A stretch of DNA of 10,433 bases from Acidobacteriota bacterium. GTDB lineage: Bacteria > Acidobacteriota > Vicinamibacteria > Vicinamibacterales > UBA8438. Positions 7,435 through 10,433 of this stretch are shown in pieces (within the stretch, counting starts at the first letter, position 1; each line of letters opens with the position of its first letter). The notes beneath the pieces are model-generated. The model saw only the letters and a program-made list of their open reading frames with translations. It was not told the DNA's origin and made no database searches. Where the stretch lies: NCBI GenBank assembly GCA_011523485.1, contig WTGR01000769.1, positions 1-10,433 on the forward strand. The letters run 5' to 3'. A program made the position numbers and the translations under genes.

Positions 7435-9234
7435 GTGCCCTCGTGGCTGTACCCGCGGCTCCCGACAGGCGTACTGATCGCGGCCGGGTTCCTGGCGCTC
7501 AATCTGCTGCTCTTCGTCCCCCTCTATCTCCTCGTTTCGGACGAGAACCACTTCTGGCCCTTCTTTCCCCTGGGACATCCGCGGGGCGACTACGACTGGG
7601 GATGGCCGGGAATCGGACGCAGCGCGTACGAGTACGTCATGCAGTTGTTCGTCCGACGCCACAACCTGGACATCTTCCGGGTCAGCGCGGACTGGATTCT
7701 CATTCTCTCTTCACTCGTTCTCTCGGCCCGCTTCGCCGGCGACAAGTGGCGGCCGACGCTGGTGAGGCTGGCCTGGTGCGCCTACGTCGTGCTGCTGGCG
7801 TTCATGGCGTACAGCGGCTTCATCCACTATCTGTTCGACCGGCCCGGCACGCTACTCGACGACGTCCTCCTGCTCGAGAGCGCGTGGATCTTCGTCCGCG
7901 ACTCCTGGGGCCCGGCCGACGTCCTCGCCTTCGCCGGCATGCTGGGCGCCGGCGCCGGGCTCGGAATGCTGGCGGCCCGCCATCTGCATGCCGCCTGGCG
8001 CTGGGGCGCCGGCCTCGAACCCCGACGCGTGGTCGCCGGTTGGGTGGTCGTCAACGCCTACTGCGTGCTGTCGCTGTCGTGGTTCGGCATCGCGAGGGAC
8101 GACCCGGTCGTTCAGCTCCAGGCCAAGCACATGCGCCAGAACTGGCAGCGGTCGCAGGACGTGCTGGCCACCGTGCGGGCCCTGGACGACGCCGTGGTCG
8201 AGGCCGCGGCCGATCTGGCCGCGACGACGCCCGTGCGCCGCCCCGACATCTTCCTCTTCGAGATCGAGTCGTACGGCGCTGCGCTATGGGCCGACGACGG
8301 CTACCGGGTGGCGCGGCAGGGACTGATGCGCCGGGTGCGGCAAGCGCTGGACGAGCTGCGGCTCCCGATGCTCACGCGCTTCGTCGCCGCCCCCGTGCAT
8401 GGCGGCGGCTCCTGGATGAGCACGGCGTCGGCATTGAGCGGCATGGGAATCGACAGCCACTCGATGTACTGGGCCTGGAAGCGCATGGCGCACCGGTATC
8501 CGCATCTGATCTCGTACCTGAAGCGCCAGGGCTATTACACGCTGGCCGTGCAACCCGGCGCCACGTGGGCGGAGGACCTCTACGGCTACGACGAAGTCAT
8601 CATCCGGCAGGACTTCTCTTACGACGGCGGCTTCTACGGGTTCGGCCACGTGCCGGACCAGTGGGCCCTCGACTACGCGTTCACGAACCACTGGAGCCGG
8701 AACCCGCACCCGCGACTTCTTCATTTCTTCGCCGTATCCACCCACTTCGCCTGGGATCCGCCGCCGCGAATTACCGAGGACGTCGCGGAGCTGGAGCAAA
8801 CCCAACCCGCTTTCATCGAGACCCGGCCCGACTACGTGGAGCTGGCCGTGACGGTTCCCCAGGGCTGGAAGCGGGACTACTTCGTAACCGTCGCCTACGA
8901 GTGGGAGCTGTTGCTCCAGGCGTTCCGGGAGCGCGTCGAACCAGGGTTCATCGCCCTGATCTTCGGCGACCACCAGCCGCCGTTCATCACCGAGGGACAC
9001 GGCGGCAACGACGTCGCCCTGCACGTGGTGACGGATGTCGCCACGCTCCCGGGCCCGCTGCAGGCGGCCGGCTTCGCCAAGGGCGGCGAGATTCTCTGGG
9101 AGCCCGGGGCGTCGACAGGATTCCGGATGGAAGCCCTCTATCCGTTTCTCCTGAGTCTGCTGGCGGCGGAACCGGGAGAACCCCTCGAGTACAATCCGAC
9201 CGGCCTCGTGGTCCCCGAGCTGCCGACGTGGTAA
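7435..9234 (+). CDS. Membrane-anchored alkaline phosphatase/sulfatase-superfamily protein, LTA-synthase-like architecture
   Basis: 599 residues from GTG 7435. The N-terminal third is membrane-embedded, with hydrophobic segments at about 12-34, 85-103, 108-132, 160-180 and 199-219, and WPFFPLGHPRGDYDWGW in the first extramembrane loop. From about 268 the soluble domain follows LtaS/OpgB-like phosphotransferases: DIFLFEIESYG (E278, metal ligand position), GGGSWMS (S326, probable nucleophile where LtaS has Thr), FFAVSTHFAWDPP (H437) and IFGDHQPPF (D512/H513, metal ligands). The catalytic domain probably lies outside the membrane and transfers or hydrolyses a phospho- or sulfo-group on an envelope polymer or lipid; the substrate is unknown. 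The start is uncertain: GTG 7435 has no Shine-Dalgarno, whereas in-frame ATT 7408 has GGGAGG six bases upstream, and CTG 7423 is also in frame. The kinase gene follows after 94 bases. The superfamily call is firm; the specific LtaS-like role is not. Confidence 0.85.
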   Translation: MPSWLYPRLPTGVLIAAGFLALNLLLFVPLYLLVSDENHFWPFFPLGHPRGDYDWGWPGIGRSAYEYVMQLFVRRHNLDIFRVSADWILILSSLVLSARFAGDKWRPTLVRLAWCAYVVLLAFMAYSGFIHYLFDRPGTLLDDVLLLESAWIFVRDSWGPADVLAFAGMLGAGAGLGMLAARHLHAAWRWGAGLEPRRVVAGWVVVNAYCVLSLSWFGIARDDPVVQLQAKHMRQNWQRSQDVLATVRALDDAVVEAAADLAATTPVRRPDIFLFEIESYGAALWADDGYRVARQGLMRRVRQALDELRLPMLTRFVAAPVHGGGSWMSTASALSGMGIDSHSMYWAWKRMAHRYPHLISYLKRQGYYTLAVQPGATWAEDLYGYDEVIIRQDFSYDGGFYGFGHVPDQWALDYAFTNHWSRNPHPRLLHFFAVSTHFAWDPPPRITEDVAELEQTQPAFIETRPDYVELAVTVPQGWKRDYFVTVAYEWELLLQAFRERVEPGFIALIFGDHQPPFITEGHGGNDVALHVVTDVATLPGPLQAAGFAKGGEILWEPGASTGFRMEALYPFLLSLLAAEPGEPLEYNPTGLVVPELPTW

Positions 9235-9328
9235 CACCAAGCGTGCAGGAGCAGATCGACAAGGGCGGCGGCGGCGCCTCCGTACCGCGGCGCACCGTGA
9301 TTCTTGCCGATTCGCGAAGGGAGAAGCC
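9235..9328 (+). other. Short spacer between phosphatase-superfamily gene and kinase gene
   Basis: 94 bases with a GGC-repeat patch (about 9265-9276) and the kinase ribosome-binding site. No terminator hairpin with T-run is seen, which is compatible with read-through from the upstream gene. A 29-codon frame from GTG 9243 ends in TGA overlapping the kinase TTG (TTGA), but it has no ribosome-binding site and is not called as a gene. Confidence 0.4.
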
Positions 9329-9331
9329 TTG
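9317..9331 (+). promoter_or_regulatory. Shine-Dalgarno fixing the TTG start of the histidine kinase
   Basis: AAGGGAGA at 9317-9324 lies four to five bases before TTG at 9329. The translation from this TTG (MTDSDDARRENAALRERIS) runs straight into coiled-coil and GAF sequence, and no ATG or GTG is nearby in the frame. The TTG is therefore the likely true start. Confidence 0.7.
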
Positions 9332-10433
9332 ACGGATTCCGACGATGCGAGGCGGGAGAACGCAGCCCTGCGCGAGCGCATCTCGACCCTCAACGCGGCC
9401 ATCCTGCGCATCGGCGCGACGCTCGACCTCGACACCGTGCTCCCCGAGGTGGTGGAGAGCGCCCGCGGACTCACGGGCGCCCGCTACGGCGTCATCGCCA
9501 CCGTCGACGAGGCGGGCGCACCCGCGGACTTCGTGTTCTCCGGCTTCACCCCCGAGGAACAACAGGAGCTCTTCACCTGGCCCGACAGCGGCCGCCTGTT
9601 CGAGCACCTGCGCGAGCTGCCGGGGCCGTTGCGGCTCGCCGACCTCTCCGGCTACGTCCGCTCGCTCGGCATCGAGCCCGCGCGGACCTTCTCCCGGACC
9701 TTCCAGGGCACGCCGATGCGCCACCGCGGCGTGGACGCCGGCCACTTCTTCCTCGCCGAGAAGGCCGACGGCGAAGAGTTCACCGACGAGGACGAGGCGG
9801 TGCTGACGCTGTTCGCCTCCCAGGCCGCGGCCGCGATCGCCAACGCCCGCACGCACCGCAACGAACAGCGCGCGCGCGCCGACCTCGAAGCCCTGGTCGA
9901 GACCTCGCCGTTCGGGGTCGTGGTCCTCGATGCCAGGAGCGGCCGCACGGTGTCGATCAACCGCGAAGCCCAGCGGATCGTCGAGAGCCTCCGAACGCCG
10001 GGCCGCCCTCTGGAGCAGCTCCTGGAGGTCGTCTCCTTCAAGCGCGCCGACGGCCGGAACGTGTCCTTGAGCGAGCTCCCCATCACGCAGCACCTCAGCA
10101 CCGGCGAGACGTTGCGCGCCGAGGAGGTCGAGCTCTCGGTACCCGGCGGACGCAGCGTCAGGACGCTGATCAACGCCACGCCGATCCGTGCCGAGGGCGG
10201 CGCCATCCGCTCGCTGGTGGTGACCTTGCAGGACCTGGCGCCGCTCGACGAGATCGAACGGATGCGGACCGAATTCCTCGGCCTGGTGAGCCACGAGCTG
10301 CGCGCGCCGCTGGCCGCCATCAAGGGCTCGGCGGACACCCTGCTGGAGGAGGCGGCCGAGCTCGACCGGGCCGAGATGCGCGAGTTCTTCCGCATCATCG
10401 CCGAGCAGGCCGGCCACATGCGCGGCCTCATCC
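9329..10433 (+). CDS. Sensor histidine kinase, GAF-PAS-HisKA (3' end beyond window)
   Basis: 368 codons are present and the frame is open to the window edge. No transmembrane segment is visible, so this is a soluble sensor. Residues about 5-25 form a short helical lead (RRENAALRERISTLNAAIL). A GAF domain follows to about 178 (VESARGLTGARYGVIATVDE, FSRTFQGTPMRHRG, HFFLAEKADGEEFTDEDEAV, ending FASQAAAAIANARTHR). A PAS-like domain spans about 185-312 (LEALVETSPFGVVVLDA, then TLINATPIRAEGG and VVTLQDLAPL). The HisKA dimerisation helix begins ERMRTEFLGLVSHELRAPLAAI, with phospho-acceptor His322. The catalytic ATP-binding domain, and possibly a receiver, lie outside the window, so whether it is a hybrid kinase is unknown. 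The TTG start is supported by AAGGGAGA just upstream. It sits 94 bases behind the phosphatase-superfamily gene on the same strand, so it could be co-transcribed. Codon use is almost entirely G/C-ending, confirming coding. The ligand is not predictable. Confidence 0.92.
   Translation, partial: MTDSDDARRENAALRERISTLNAAILRIGATLDLDTVLPEVVESARGLTGARYGVIATVDEAGAPADFVFSGFTPEEQQELFTWPDSGRLFEHLRELPGPLRLADLSGYVRSLGIEPARTFSRTFQGTPMRHRGVDAGHFFLAEKADGEEFTDEDEAVLTLFASQAAAAIANARTHRNEQRARADLEALVETSPFGVVVLDARSGRTVSINREAQRIVESLRTPGRPLEQLLEVVSFKRADGRNVSLSELPITQHLSTGETLRAEEVELSVPGGRSVRTLINATPIRAEGGAIRSLVVTLQDLAPLDEIERMRTEFLGLVSHELRAPLAAIKGSADTLLEEAAELDRAEMREFFRIIAEQAGHMRGLI

Noticed and set aside
9243..9332. 29-codon open frame whose TGA overlaps the kinase TTG
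   Set aside because: There is no Shine-Dalgarno before GTG 9243, its third-position GC is lower than that of the real genes, and the peptide has no recognisable feature. The TTGA overlap is suggestive of coupling but not enough.
8987..10417. Long minus-strand open frame antisense to the kinase
   Set aside because: It mirrors the strong codon bias of the GAF-PAS-HisKA gene and has no recognisable domain; the plus-strand frame has clear family motifs.

Overview
This is a GC-rich bacterial window (about 70% GC in most genes, nearly all G/C at third codon positions). It has no RNA genes, CRISPR array or insertion sequence that I can see. The best taxonomic hint is the gene at 2552-5023: a long duplicated FtsX/MacB-type permease with no ATPase partner, the architecture known as the acidobacterial duplicated orphan permease (ADOP). 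Together with the secreted S9 peptidase, the NIPSNAP protein and the base composition, this suggests an Acidobacteriota genome, possibly Vicinamibacteria-like. That is inference from gene content, not a phylogenetic result.

Layout. Positions 2-67 hold the last 21 codons of an unidentified plus-strand gene. A small VOC (glyoxalase/bleomycin-resistance fold) protein follows at 111-506. Convergent to it, with only 20 bases between stops, is the most unusual gene of the window (527-1918, minus). It encodes a HigA-like helix-turn-helix domain fused to a DUF429 (predicted RNase H-like nuclease) domain and a C-terminal C2H2-like zinc-finger motif. Its GC content, about 60% in sampled rows, is clearly below its neighbours. 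Next come two minus-strand genes 38 bases apart, the ADOP-type permease (2552-5023) and an exported NIPSNAP-family protein (2085-2513), probably one operon.

Divergent from the permease is a secreted S9-family serine peptidase (5181-7204). Its reading frame is broken once: one base appears to be missing in a short A run near 6388-6390. The beta-propeller half lies in one frame and the intact Ser-Asp-His catalytic half in another. After a 230-base spacer comes a plus-strand membrane protein of the alkaline phosphatase/sulfatase superfamily with LtaS-like architecture (7435-9234). Then, 94 bases on, a GAF-PAS-HisKA sensor histidine kinase starts at a TTG codon (9329) and runs off the window.

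How the genes may work together. The permease, NIPSNAP protein and peptidase share a divergent intergenic region and are all predicted to be envelope or exported proteins, so shared regulation is plausible but unproven. The membrane phosphatase-like enzyme and the kinase may be co-transcribed. The HTH-DUF429-zinc-finger protein looks like a transferred accessory gene with no obvious partner, and is the best candidate here for undescribed biology.
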